64,000 nt of DNA from Erythrobacter dokdonensis DSW-74 (GCF_001677335.1 NZ_LZYB01000004.1:124001-188000), one strand, 5' to 3'; positions 25,703 through 35,959 are shown, counted from the first letter of the stretch. Made by a program: numbers and translations. Notes: generated by a model from the sequence alone, not told the origin.

Positions 25703-28038
25703 AGGCCGTAAGGTTTGCCAGCAGCCTTATCGGCAGCCTTTCGGGCGGTGCATCCGATCCGGGGGCAATTCTCGCCGCCGCCGATGCCGCGCGAGACCGT
25801 GGCGATTGGGCCGCGGCGGCGCGCGATTACGCCTGTTATCTCAAGCTCAAGCCCGATCATGCCGACATCTGGGTCCAGCTCGGCAACGTCTCTAAGGAGG
25901 AACACCGAATTGACGCCAGCATGGCAGCGTACAGAAAGGCGCTTGCCCTGGGGCTGAACACTTCCGACACCCACCTTCAGCTGGGGCACCTGCACAAAGT
26001 CATGGGGGACCGGCAGGGCGCCATCGAAAGCTATTTGCACGCGCTCGACTTCACGCCGTTCAATCTCCATGCCTTCGAGGAGCTGGAGCGTATGGGCCTG
26101 GTCGATCAAGCCAACGAAATTCTGCTGCGCAAGCACGCGCCGTCACATCGTACCGAACAACTCGTCGTGTTCGATATTTCCGATCTGGTTTTCTATATCG
26201 GCCATCACGACAACCTCTCGGGCATCCAGCGCGTCCAGTGCTGCATGATCCAGGCGGTGATGAAATACGGATTGCACGATCCGCGCGACCTGCGCTTCAT
26301 TTCCTATGACCGCGATCTCAGGGCGTTCCGCTCGGTTTGTCCGGACAGCTTCCTTGCCCTGCTTGACGATCTGGCCCTGCCGAAGGAGCGCCGCAAGGCC
26401 ACGTTCGACGCAGCCGCCGCGCGCCACGGCCGGCTCTTCCCGCAGGAGCCGCTGGCCGCCTTCCTGCGCCCGGGCCGGACCACCGTGGTGCTGCTCGGCG
26501 CGGCCTGGGTGATCCCCGAATATGCCTCGCTGATCGTCAATCTGAAGCGCAGCCACGATGCGCGCTTCGCCATGCTGTTCCACGATTTCATCCCGATCTA
26601 CGCCCGCGAGACCTGCGATCAGGGCACGGCGGTGGTGTTCCGCGAATTCGTCGATCAGGTCCTGCCCATCGTCGACCTTGCGATGTGCGTCTCGCGCAGC
26701 ACCGAACGCGATCTGAAGCGCTACTGCAGCGAGAGCGGATTCCCGGTGCCGCCGACGCTGGTGACGCAGCTGGGCACCAGTTTCGACGAGTTCTTTCCCC
26801 GCAGCGAGGCCGCGACCCCGCCGCCTGCCGGCGTGCGGGCGCGCGATCCCTTCGTGCTGTTCGTCTCCACCATAGAAGGACGCAAGAACCACAATTTCAT
26901 GTTCGAGACCTGGCGCACGCTGGTCGAGCGCGGGGTGGACGTGCCGCGGCTGGTGTGCGTCGGACGGATCGGCTGGCGGGCCGAGGCCTTCCTCACCAAC
27001 CTGCTCGAAAGCGACTATCTCGGCGGGCGGATCGAGCTGCGCGAGGATGTCTCGGACGAGGCGCTGAACGCGCTTTACCGCGATTGCCTCTTCACCGTGT
27101 TCCCCAGCGTCTATGAAGGCTGGGGCCTGCCGATCGGGGAAAGCCTCGGCCACGGCAAGCTGTGCGTGCTGGCCGACAATTCCTCCCTGCCCGAAGTGGC
27201 AGGCGAGTTCGGTTGCTTCATCCCGCTCGACGATGTCGAGACGGCGGCGGATTCGATCGCGGGACTGCTCGGCGACCCGGACCGGCTGGCCGAATATGAA
27301 CAGGCCATCGCGGCGCGCTTCGCCCCGCTGCGCTGGGAGGATGTCGCGCGGCGGGTCGTGGAAGGCTGCCTCGCACTCCAGCGCGGCGAGATGCCGGCCT
27401 TCCAGCGGCCAAGGATCGTGCCCGGCACCGAATATACGGTCAAGAAGCTGCAGGGCGGGTTCGACGGTCTGCTCGGCCGCGCCATGCTTGAGGCGATGGA
27501 GGAAGCCTTCGGCGCTCCGATCATGGGTGGCACTGCCAAGGCGGCGCATCGCGTGGCCGGTCTGCTGGCGCGCGACACCAACTGGTTCCCGGCAGAGCGC
27601 TGGGGCAGCTGGGCGCTGCACGAGCGCGCCGGCCTGCAATTCGCGCTCGATCCGGCGGACATCGCGGCGGACAGCGAGATCGTGCTCTATGCCGCCTTCA
27701 CCTTCGTCGCCCCGATGATGGGCGCGCGCATCCGCCTGCTGGCGGGCGGTGCGGCGCTGGGGGACGAGCGCATGGTTGACAGCGCCAACCCCGTGCTCGC
27801 CTGGCCGCTGCCCGTGGCCGAGCTGCGCCGCCGCGCAAGCGAAAGCGTCGACGGGATGCTGGCGATCGATCTCCGGTTCGAACTGGCCGGCGTCACCCCC
27901 GCCATGCGCGAGGCCAGCCGCGCCATCGACCCGCGCGAGCTGACCTTCGGGCTCAGGAGCTTCGTGCTGCTGGGCGCCGGCGCGATGGCCGAACGCCTGA
28001 AGATCGCCGAACGCAATGCGTACAAGATCGCATGTTGA
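25699..28038 (+). CDS. Large glycosyltransferase with N-terminal TPR module
   Basis: A 779-residue multi-domain protein. Residues 25-140 are three TPR-like repeats (DAARDRGDWAAAARDYACYL, DIWVQLGNVSKEEHR, and THLQLGHLHKVMGDRQGAIE). From about 153 to 560 is a GT-B family 4-type glycosyltransferase: acceptor half with MLFHDFIPIYARETCDQG, donor half with VSTIEGRKNHNFMFETW and FPSVYEGWGLPIGESLGHG. The final 200 residues are unassigned, apparently beta-rich, and end in a short helix. The TPR part closely matches the extension on the KpsT-like ATPase and may dock the enzyme on the exporter. The start overlaps the preceding stop (ATGA). Confidence 0.88.
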   Translation: MKAVRFASSLIGSLSGGASDPGAILAAADAARDRGDWAAAARDYACYLKLKPDHADIWVQLGNVSKEEHRIDASMAAYRKALALGLNTSDTHLQLGHLHKVMGDRQGAIESYLHALDFTPFNLHAFEELERMGLVDQANEILLRKHAPSHRTEQLVVFDISDLVFYIGHHDNLSGIQRVQCCMIQAVMKYGLHDPRDLRFISYDRDLRAFRSVCPDSFLALLDDLALPKERRKATFDAAAARHGRLFPQEPLAAFLRPGRTTVVLLGAAWVIPEYASLIVNLKRSHDARFAMLFHDFIPIYARETCDQGTAVVFREFVDQVLPIVDLAMCVSRSTERDLKRYCSESGFPVPPTLVTQLGTSFDEFFPRSEAATPPPAGVRARDPFVLFVSTIEGRKNHNFMFETWRTLVERGVDVPRLVCVGRIGWRAEAFLTNLLESDYLGGRIELREDVSDEALNALYRDCLFTVFPSVYEGWGLPIGESLGHGKLCVLADNSSLPEVAGEFGCFIPLDDVETAADSIAGLLGDPDRLAEYEQAIAARFAPLRWEDVARRVVEGCLALQRGEMPAFQRPRIVPGTEYTVKKLQGGFDGLLGRAMLEAMEEAFGAPIMGGTAKAAHRVAGLLARDTNWFPAERWGSWALHERAGLQFALDPADIAADSEIVLYAAFTFVAPMMGARIRLLAGGAALGDERMVDSANPVLAWPLPVAELRRRASESVDGMLAIDLRFELAGVTPAMREASRAIDPRELTFGLRSFVLLGAGAMAERLKIAERNAYKIAC

Positions 28039-28976
28039 GCGTGACTGATTCAGAGCGCCAAATGATCAGCAGGGAAACAGTCGAATGGGGTTATCGCCTG
28101 ATACTCGGTCGCGAACCAGAAAATGAAGCTGTCATCGCTGAAAAGATGGCGTGCACGGATCAGGCGGCCCTTTCAAACCAACTGATCTACAGCGAAGAAT
28201 TTGTAAATAAAAACCCACGCTTCATGCCGCTGATGAACAAATGGGTTCTGGTCGAACACGAAGTCGGTATTCGGATTTGGGTGAACCTGGCGGACACCGG
28301 CATATCGTGGCCAATCGTCCGCAACGACTTTGAACGCGCAGAGATAAAATTCCTTTCGGGCGTTATAAAGCCCGGACAGACAGTGTTCGATATAGGCGCG
28401 AATATCGGTTTCTTTTCGATGCTTTTTTCGAAACTCGTCGGGCCAGAAGGCCGTGTGATCGCCTTTGAGCCATTGCCATTCCTGCATGAGCGCGCCGTCA
28501 TGTCGGCGTATGAGAACGGGTTCGGGCACTGCACGATCCATAATGTCGCGCTGGCGAAGGAGCGCGGAACGGTCGCGTTGGTCTACGCGCCCGGGTCGCC
28601 TAACTGGGGCGGTGCATTTCTGTCATTCGATGGTTCGGTGCTTCCCGGCCATGCAAGCGTGCCTGTCCCGACCTGTCCCCTCTCCGATTTTGTCGACGGT
28701 GATTTGCCGTCGCTGATCAAGATCGACGTCGAGGGAGCAGAGCATACGGTCATGTCCGATGCTGTTGAGTTGCTCGCAGAAGCGCGGCCCATTGTGGTCT
28801 CCGAAATCCACCGCACACAGCTTGAGCGTGTCAGCGGTGTAGAACCAAGTGATTATATCGACCTATTCCGAAATCTTGGATACAAATGCCTCGAAATTGC
28901 GAAGGATGGAACTGCAACAAGAGAGCTAATCGGCCACGAAGAATTTCAATTGGTCAACGTCGTGTTCATGCCTTAG
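28032..28976 (+). CDS. FkbM family methyltransferase with N-terminal DUF4214-like segment
   Basis: A 314-residue FkbM methyltransferase. Motif I is VFDIGANIGFFSMLFSKLVG, motif II VIAFEPLPFL, and the C-terminal family block is SLIKIDVEGAEHTVMSD. A short N-terminal helix pair (VEWGYRLILGREPENEAVI) resembles the DUF4214-like unit often joined to glycan-modifying enzymes. The gene overlaps the end of the previous one by seven bases. Its base composition is visibly more AT-rich than its neighbours and it uses A/T-ending codons that are rare around it, suggesting later acquisition. Only distantly similar to the other FkbM protein at 24809. Confidence 0.88.
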   Translation: MLSVTDSERQMISRETVEWGYRLILGREPENEAVIAEKMACTDQAALSNQLIYSEEFVNKNPRFMPLMNKWVLVEHEVGIRIWVNLADTGISWPIVRNDFERAEIKFLSGVIKPGQTVFDIGANIGFFSMLFSKLVGPEGRVIAFEPLPFLHERAVMSAYENGFGHCTIHNVALAKERGTVALVYAPGSPNWGGAFLSFDGSVLPGHASVPVPTCPLSDFVDGDLPSLIKIDVEGAEHTVMSDAVELLAEARPIVVSEIHRTQLERVSGVEPSDYIDLFRNLGYKCLEIAKDGTATRELIGHEEFQLVNVVFMP

Positions 28977-29008
28977 CGCCCTGCCTTAGGACAACTTGGA
29001 AGAATTTT

Positions 29009-30322
29009 ATGTCTGCCCCGATTAAGGCATTTCAGACGTGCGATAGCGAAAATTATCGTGAGCTTCTCACGATTTCCTCGCAATCCAATGAAGCCTATTG
29101 CGACAGGTTCGACATGGCTTTCGAGACATTTGTCGGCCTCAAGCGTGGCTACTTTCCCTGGCACGCCTGCTTCAACCGCATCGTATACCTCAAGGAACAG
29201 ATCGACGCGGGCTATGATGGTTGGATCTTCTACATCGATGCAGATGCCTATGTCTTTGACCACTCCTATGACCTTCGTTCGCTGCTGGACCTCTTTGAAG
29301 GTGACTTCCTTTTCGCACCGGGCGGGCTGACCGGGGAAAAGTGGGACGTCAATGACGGGGTGTTCCTCATCAATCTCGGTTCGGATGCCGGAAAAGAACT
29401 GGCCCTCGCCTGGTATGAGGATTTCATGTCGACGCCCGACGAGGCTCTTCGGGTGGCCAGTGACTGGCAAATGGTGCCGAGCGACCAGCCCCGCCTTCAC
29501 AAGATCCTGCGCAACAGCCCGCATCTTCTCGAACGGCTCGCGATGGTTCCGCGCGAGGTATTCAACCACGAGAAGGCAAGCTTCATCCGACAGGTCTTGA
29601 GATCAAACGCGTCCACCATGGACGAGCGCATTGCGAAACTGCGCGAAGGGGTGGCCGAGGCTCTTTCCGCAACGCTGCCAAAGCCTGCTGCTCCCACCGC
29701 CGAAGAGGTCAAGCCCATGCTGCAGAATCCTGAACAATACGGCCAAGCCTATGACACCGAGTTTCGCCGTGTGCTGCGCCAGTATGCATCTGAGGCAACC
29801 ACCTTTCTCGAATGGGGCGCCGGATACACAACGAGAATGACGATCGAACATATCGGCGATCGCCCCGTCGATCTGTTCCTGACGATCGATCACAACAAGT
29901 CGTATCTTGAGAAAGTCGTCGAGGACTACAGCGATTGCCGCTACTTGCAGCATCAGGCGATGTCGCTTGAGGGGCCTTGCGTTGATGATCGGGATACCGG
30001 CCTGAACTATTCCACCTTCCCGTTCACTGCGGGGCGGACTTTCGACTTCATCTTCATCGATGGGCGACGGCGGATGGAATGTGCCATGATGGCGCTGGCC
30101 TTGTCCAACCCCGACAGCATCATCGTGATTCACGATTACCGGCGCACACGCTATCAGCCGCTGCTGGCCTTTTACCGCATCATTGAGGACGGCCCGCAAT
30201 TCCGGGTCCTTGCACCGCGGATGACGATCTTTCCGGCCGTTCAGGAGATGACCCCGTTCGTGCGTCAGGCAATGAGCGCCGGCCTTGCGCCCGTCCGTTT
30301 GGAGCAAAAGGTTCCAGCCTGA
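29009..30322 (+). CDS. Two-domain glycosyltransferase / methyltransferase-like protein
   Basis: A 437-residue protein with two apparent enzymatic parts. Residues 1-200 look like a GT-A glycosyltransferase: DGWIFYIDADAYVFD supplies a DxD-type metal site and is followed by APGGLTGEKWDVNDGVFLIN, as in galactosyl-transferase GMA12/MNN10-like enzymes. Residues 240-437 resemble a Rossmann SAM-binding fold: TFLEWGAGYTTRMTIEH (motif I-like), LFLTIDHNKSYLEKV, and FDFIFIDGRRRMECAMMAL with IIVIHDY. GGAAGA precedes the chosen ATG. A similar domain in other proteins is sometimes annotated only as hypothetical, so both assignments are from motifs. Confidence 0.7.
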   Translation: MSAPIKAFQTCDSENYRELLTISSQSNEAYCDRFDMAFETFVGLKRGYFPWHACFNRIVYLKEQIDAGYDGWIFYIDADAYVFDHSYDLRSLLDLFEGDFLFAPGGLTGEKWDVNDGVFLINLGSDAGKELALAWYEDFMSTPDEALRVASDWQMVPSDQPRLHKILRNSPHLLERLAMVPREVFNHEKASFIRQVLRSNASTMDERIAKLREGVAEALSATLPKPAAPTAEEVKPMLQNPEQYGQAYDTEFRRVLRQYASEATTFLEWGAGYTTRMTIEHIGDRPVDLFLTIDHNKSYLEKVVEDYSDCRYLQHQAMSLEGPCVDDRDTGLNYSTFPFTAGRTFDFIFIDGRRRMECAMMALALSNPDSIIVIHDYRRTRYQPLLAFYRIIEDGPQFRVLAPRMTIFPAVQEMTPFVRQAMSAGLAPVRLEQKVPA

Positions 30323-30336
30323 GCCCCCAACCCCTC

Positions 30337-31716
30337 ATGACCCGCATCCTCCTCGACGCCTACAATATCGCCCGCCCGCAGGGCACCGGGGTTGCCACCT
30401 ACGGGCGCAACCTCGCGCGCGCGGGCGCCATGCTGGGGCATGAGGTCAACCTGCTGTTCGGCACCCGCGCGGGCCATTCGAAGTCGCAGCCGCTGCTCAA
30501 CGAAATCGCGCTGGCCGAAGGCGACGAAGCCGGCGCCAAGGCTGGCAAGTCTTCGCCGCTGGCCCTGCCCGGACAGGTCGCCAAAGCGGCGGGCGGGATC
30601 CTGTCAACGCGGCAGGCGCGCGAAATCGCGCTGTCGGGCGAGGTGATCCTGCCGCCCGGCCTTGGCCTCAAGGATGCGCGCTACTGGAACGCGCCGCAGC
30701 TCTACCGCCTTGCACACGGGGCCTTCAAGGTAACCGGGCAGCTGAGCAAGGTCGCGGTGCCGGGGACCGATCTCGCCCACTGGACCTATCCCCTGCCGGT
30801 CAAGGCGCCGGGCGCGGCCAATGTGTACACCCTGCACGATCTGGTGCCGCTCCGCCTGCCCTATACCACTGCCGACCGCAAGAAGACCTACCTCGCCCTG
30901 TGCCAGCGCATCGCCCGTGAGGCGGATCACATCCTGACCGTGTCGGAACACTCGCGCGCCGATATCATCCGCATCCTCGGGGTCGAGGAAAGCCGCGTCA
31001 CGAACTTATACCAGTCAACCGATATCGCCGCGCTGGTAAGGGGGGTGGACCCCGCCCAGATCGCGCGCGAGGTCGAAGGACTGCTCGGCGTGGAAATGCG
31101 GGGCTATTATCTGTTCTTCGGCGCGCTCGAACCGAAAAAGAACCTTGCCCGCCTGCTCGAAGCCCATCTGGCGAGCGGATCGAAACATCCCCTTGTCATC
31201 ATCGGCGCCCCCGGCTGGGGGAGCGAGCGCGATGTGAAGCTGCTCGAACAGCTCGCCGCTCTTGACCGCGAAAACCGCATCAAGTGGCTCGGCTATCTGC
31301 CGCGCCAGACACTGGCGACAGTAATCGCCGGAGCAAGAGCCGTAGTGTTCCCCTCGCTCTATGAAGGCTTCGGCCTGCCGGTGCTGGAAGCCATGTCGCT
31401 CGGCACGCCGGTGATCACCAGCAACACCTCATCCCTGCCCGAGGTCGCGGGCGAGGCAGCGCTGCTGGTCGATCCGATGAAGGTCCGCGGCATAGCCCGG
31501 GCAATCCATGCGCTCGACGGCGACGAACGCGCGGTGACTGAACTTTCGCGGCGCGGCCTCGCGCAGGCCGAACGCTTCAGCGCAAGTGCCTATCGCGGCC
31601 GGCTGGCGGAGTTCTACGCGGCGCTTGGCGTCGCGCCGGCGCCGGTCGCACAGGAAGGCGCGCTTGCCACCCCGCCTTCTGCCACAAAAAGTCAGAGGAA
31701 AGCCAAAGCCGCATGA
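30337..31716 (+). CDS. Glycosyltransferase family 4-like protein
   Basis: A 459-residue GT-B glycosyltransferase. The N-terminus TRILLDAYNIARPQGTGVAT is the usual acceptor-domain opening. An insert of about 90 residues near residues 50-140 is Ala/Gly-rich. The donor half has YYLFFGALEPKKNLARLLEA and the substrate motif PSLYEGFGLPVLEAMSLGTPVI. The C-terminal 25 residues are a low-complexity Ala/Pro/Lys tail. The gene lies 14 bases after the two-domain protein, and its stop overlaps the KpsD-like start by four bases (ATGA). Confidence 0.9.
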   Translation: MTRILLDAYNIARPQGTGVATYGRNLARAGAMLGHEVNLLFGTRAGHSKSQPLLNEIALAEGDEAGAKAGKSSPLALPGQVAKAAGGILSTRQAREIALSGEVILPPGLGLKDARYWNAPQLYRLAHGAFKVTGQLSKVAVPGTDLAHWTYPLPVKAPGAANVYTLHDLVPLRLPYTTADRKKTYLALCQRIAREADHILTVSEHSRADIIRILGVEESRVTNLYQSTDIAALVRGVDPAQIAREVEGLLGVEMRGYYLFFGALEPKKNLARLLEAHLASGSKHPLVIIGAPGWGSERDVKLLEQLAALDRENRIKWLGYLPRQTLATVIAGARAVVFPSLYEGFGLPVLEAMSLGTPVITSNTSSLPEVAGEAALLVDPMKVRGIARAIHALDGDERAVTELSRRGLAQAERFSASAYRGRLAEFYAALGVAPAPVAQEGALATPPSATKSQRKAKAA

Positions 31717-32915
31717 TGCTTGAACCGTCCCGCCTTGCCGCCCTCCCGCGGCTTGCCATTGCCCTGCTGCTGGCTACGGTCGTGGCGGGCTGCACGACGC
31801 TCGGCGCGGCCGGTCCGTCGTCCGGCCAGGTGCGCAAGATCGATGGTGAAGGCTACGCCAACGGCCAGGTTGCACTGATCGACCTCGATCCGCAGGCCTG
31901 GCGCCGTGTCGCCGCCTTCGAGCAATCGCAGAGCCTCGCACAGCGCTTGGGCGAAAGCGGCGCGGGGGATCTGCTGATCGGTCCGGGCGACGTGCTTGAT
32001 ATCGCTCTTTGGGAAGCGCCGCCTGCGGTGCTGTTCGGCACCGGCGCGGTTATTCCGGGACTTGATGCGGGTGCGCAGAATCGCGCGGTGGTGCAGCAGG
32101 TAGTGGATGGCGCCGGCGCGATCACAGTGCCCTTTGCGGGGCGCATCGAAGTTGGCGGGCGGACCCCGGCCGAGATCGAGCGCATCATCGTCGCCCGGCT
32201 AACCGGCCGCGCCAACGATCCCCAGGCAAGCGTGCGGCTGGCGCAGAACGATTCGCGCAATGTCACCGTGCTTGGCGAGGTGGCGCAAAGCCGCCGCGTT
32301 CCACTCGGCCCGCGCGGAGAGCGACTCCTCGATATCATCGCCAGTGCGGGCGGCACCCGCGCGCCGGTGCACCAGACAACGGTTCAGGTCAGTCGCGATG
32401 GCACTTCTGCGGTCATGCCGCTTGATGCGATCATCGCCGATCCGGCACAGAATATCCGGATGAAGCCCGAGGATGTCGTGACCGTGCTGCACCAGCCCTA
32501 CAGCTTCATCGCCTTGGGCGCGGTTGCCCGCAGCGCCGAGATCCCGTTCGAGGGACGCGGCATCTCGCTGGCCCAGGCTATGGCGCGCATGGGCGGCCTG
32601 CGCGACAACCAGGCCAATATCCGCGGCCTGTTTGTCTTCCGGCTGGAAGACCCGGGCGCGCTGGACACCGAGACGCGGGGCACTATCCCGACAACCGACG
32701 ACGGGCGGGTGCCGGTGGTCTACCGGCTTGACCTGTCGGACGCGCGCGGCTTCTTCGTGGCCCAGGATTTCATGATCCGCGATCAGGATGTGGTCTATGT
32801 ATCGACCGCGCCGGGTGCCGAAATCCGCGAATTCCTTGCCACCGTGACTAGCCTTGCTTTCTCTGCCATTGCCATCGGCAACGTCGTGACGTCTAACAAC
32901 AACAACGGCAACTGA
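31713..32915 (+). CDS. Polysaccharide export outer-membrane lipoprotein (Wza/KpsD family)
   Basis: A 400-residue outer-membrane polysaccharide export protein. The signal ends in a lipobox (VVAGC), so it is lipidated. A Poly_export domain (LLIGPGDVLDIALWEAPPAV, then GAGAITVPFAGRIEVGGRTP) is followed by two SLBB-like segments (VTVLGEVAQSRRVPLGP and SFIALGAVARSAEIPFEG). The C-terminus is hydrophobic before an Asn-rich end. It would form the outer-membrane exit of the KpsE/M/T-like exporter encoded nine kilobases upstream on the same strand. ATGA overlap joins it to the preceding glycosyltransferase. Confidence 0.92.
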   Translation: MMLEPSRLAALPRLAIALLLATVVAGCTTLGAAGPSSGQVRKIDGEGYANGQVALIDLDPQAWRRVAAFEQSQSLAQRLGESGAGDLLIGPGDVLDIALWEAPPAVLFGTGAVIPGLDAGAQNRAVVQQVVDGAGAITVPFAGRIEVGGRTPAEIERIIVARLTGRANDPQASVRLAQNDSRNVTVLGEVAQSRRVPLGPRGERLLDIIASAGGTRAPVHQTTVQVSRDGTSAVMPLDAIIADPAQNIRMKPEDVVTVLHQPYSFIALGAVARSAEIPFEGRGISLAQAMARMGGLRDNQANIRGLFVFRLEDPGALDTETRGTIPTTDDGRVPVVYRLDLSDARGFFVAQDFMIRDQDVVYVSTAPGAEIREFLATVTSLAFSAIAIGNVVTSNNNNGN

Positions 32916-32956
32916 CGCGGGCTCGCGATCATGCGGGCAGGGCGGGGGCAGAGAGA

Positions 32957-33970
32957 TTGCGGACCATACTCGTCACCGGTTCGGCCGGATTCATAGGCTA
33001 TCACCTTGCGCAGCTATTGCTGGACGAAGGTTTCCGTGTCGTCGGCTATGACGGGATGACCGATTACTACGACGTCAGGATCAAGCAGCGGCGCCACCAG
33101 ATGTTGCTCCAGAACCCGCATTTCAGCGCTTTCGAGGGGATGCTGGAGGATTTCGATACGCTCCATACGCTGGCGCTGGCGGAACAGCCCGATGTGATCA
33201 TCCACCTCGCCGCGCAAGCAGGGGTGCGTTACAGCCTCGAAAATCCGCGCGCCTATGTCGATGCGAACCTGACCGGCACGTTCAACGTCATGGAATGCGC
33301 GCGCGCGCTTGGCGTCGATCACCTGCTGATGGCCTCGACCTCGTCGGTCTATGGCGCGAACACCGACATGCCCTTCGCCGAAACACAGAAGTGTGACACG
33401 CCGCTCACGCTTTATGCGGCGACCAAGAAGGCGAATGAGGCGATGGCACATTCCTATGCCCACCTCTGGAATCTGCCGACCACCATGTTCCGTTTCTTCA
33501 CGGTGTACGGCCCCTGGGGGCGGCCCGACATGGCATTGTTCAAGTTCACCCGCGGGATCCTCGAAGGCGCTCCGATCGAGATCTACAATGACGGGGAAAT
33601 GTACCGGGACTTCACCTATGTCGCCGACCTGGTGCGCGGTATCCGGCTGCTGGTGGACACGCCTCCGATGCGGCCCGAGACGCCGGAGGACATTGCGCAA
33701 GGCGACAGCCTTTCTCCCGTCGCGCCGTTCCGGGTGGTCAATATCGGCAATGGCGAGAAGGTGCGGTTGCTCGACTTCGTTACCGCCATCGAGGAGGAAT
33801 GCGGGCGCGCGGCGATACGCAATTACCTGCCGATCCAGCCGGGTGATGTGCCCGCCACCTGGGCCGACACGAGCCTGCTCCAATCGCTGACCGGCTACAG
33901 ACCGCAGACCGGCTTTCGCGAAGGCGTCGCCCGGTTTGTCGCGTGGTACCGGGAATATTACGGGGTTTAG
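32957..33970 (+). CDS. NAD-dependent epimerase, UDP-glucuronate 4-epimerase-like
   Basis: A 337-residue extended short-chain dehydrogenase. It shows the NAD motif TGSAGFIGYH, HLAAQAGVRYSLENP (typical of the UDP-glucuronate 4-epimerase/CapI group), the STSSVYG serine stretch, a catalytic YxxxK in LYAATKKANE, and FFTVYGPWGRPDMALFKF. It would make UDP-galacturonate for a surface glycan. The start is TTG, preceded by a purine-rich GGGGCAGAGAGA; no in-frame ATG precedes the NAD motif. The partner enzyme that supplies UDP-glucuronate would be a UDP-sugar dehydrogenase, but the one downstream (34714) is broken. Confidence 0.9.
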   Translation: MRTILVTGSAGFIGYHLAQLLLDEGFRVVGYDGMTDYYDVRIKQRRHQMLLQNPHFSAFEGMLEDFDTLHTLALAEQPDVIIHLAAQAGVRYSLENPRAYVDANLTGTFNVMECARALGVDHLLMASTSSVYGANTDMPFAETQKCDTPLTLYAATKKANEAMAHSYAHLWNLPTTMFRFFTVYGPWGRPDMALFKFTRGILEGAPIEIYNDGEMYRDFTYVADLVRGIRLLVDTPPMRPETPEDIAQGDSLSPVAPFRVVNIGNGEKVRLLDFVTAIEEECGRAAIRNYLPIQPGDVPATWADTSLLQSLTGYRPQTGFREGVARFVAWYREYYGV

Positions 33971-33979
33971 GAGGCAGGC

Positions 33980-34561
33980 CTATTCGGGGCCACCATCCTC
34001 GCCTTCCTCCTGCGCCGGTGCCGGCGGCCTGGCCTCGCCCGGAAGTTCAGCGTCGCGCTCGCGTTCGAGCCGCTGCATATATTCACGCTCGATCATTTCA
34101 ACGCGCGCCTGTTCGGCTGCCGCGTCGGCGTCGATGGTCGAGAGACGTTGCTGACGTGCTTCCTCGATCAGCTGGCTGAAGCGCACATTATCGGCCTCGG
34201 CGCGATCCTTGTAGGCGGCCTCGATGAACCTCTGGGTGCAGCCCGTAAAACCGCCAAGGCCTGCCGGACTGCAGCTCATCGCTCCGAAGTCGCCGACATA
34301 CTTGATCTCTTCAACCCGGTTTGCCCAGGCATTGTTCTGGGGCGAGTCGCTTTGGCGCAGGTTGGAAGGAATGCGATACCGTTCCGCCTCGACCAGGATT
34401 TCGCAGATCACCACCTCGCCTTCCTTGGCTTCGGGACATTCGTCCTCGCTATAGGCGATGACCATGTTGATCTTCTCGTTCGCACTCTGGGCCGAGGCAG
34501 GAGCGGCCGCGCCGAAAGCGGCAGTCACGGCTAGCAGGGCGGGGGCGAAAAGGTGCTTCAT
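33980..34561 (-). CDS. Hypothetical secreted protein
   Basis: A 193-residue protein with a clear Sec signal peptide (KHLFAPALLAVTAAFGAAAPASAQ) and a periplasmic or secreted mature part. Two or three cysteine pairs are possible (EDECPEAK, VVICEI, SCSPAGLGGFTGC). A helical, charged segment follows (about residues 130-170), then a Pro/Glu-rich tail. I do not recognise the family. It is transcribed opposite to the glycan genes on both sides and separates the epimerase from the broken dehydrogenase. Confidence 0.65.
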   Translation of the reverse strand: MKHLFAPALLAVTAAFGAAAPASAQSANEKINMVIAYSEDECPEAKEGEVVICEILVEAERYRIPSNLRQSDSPQNNAWANRVEEIKYVGDFGAMSCSPAGLGGFTGCTQRFIEAAYKDRAEADNVRFSQLIEEARQQRLSTIDADAAAEQARVEMIEREYMQRLERERDAELPGEARPPAPAQEEGEDGGPE

Positions 34562-34713
34562 CGCGAATGATCCTTGTGGCGAGCACGGAAATGCTGCTGC
34601 AATGCCTGTGCACGGGGGCCTTTGTCTAGACCGCAAGCGCTGAACCGCGGGTGAAGCCCGCACAAACGCTCGCCGTTTGCCGGGTTTAGCAAGAAATTGA
34701 TGCCTCCAAACTT

Positions 34714-35943
<1,230 letters not shown>

Positions 35944-35959
35944 AAGAGGGAGGGAAGGG

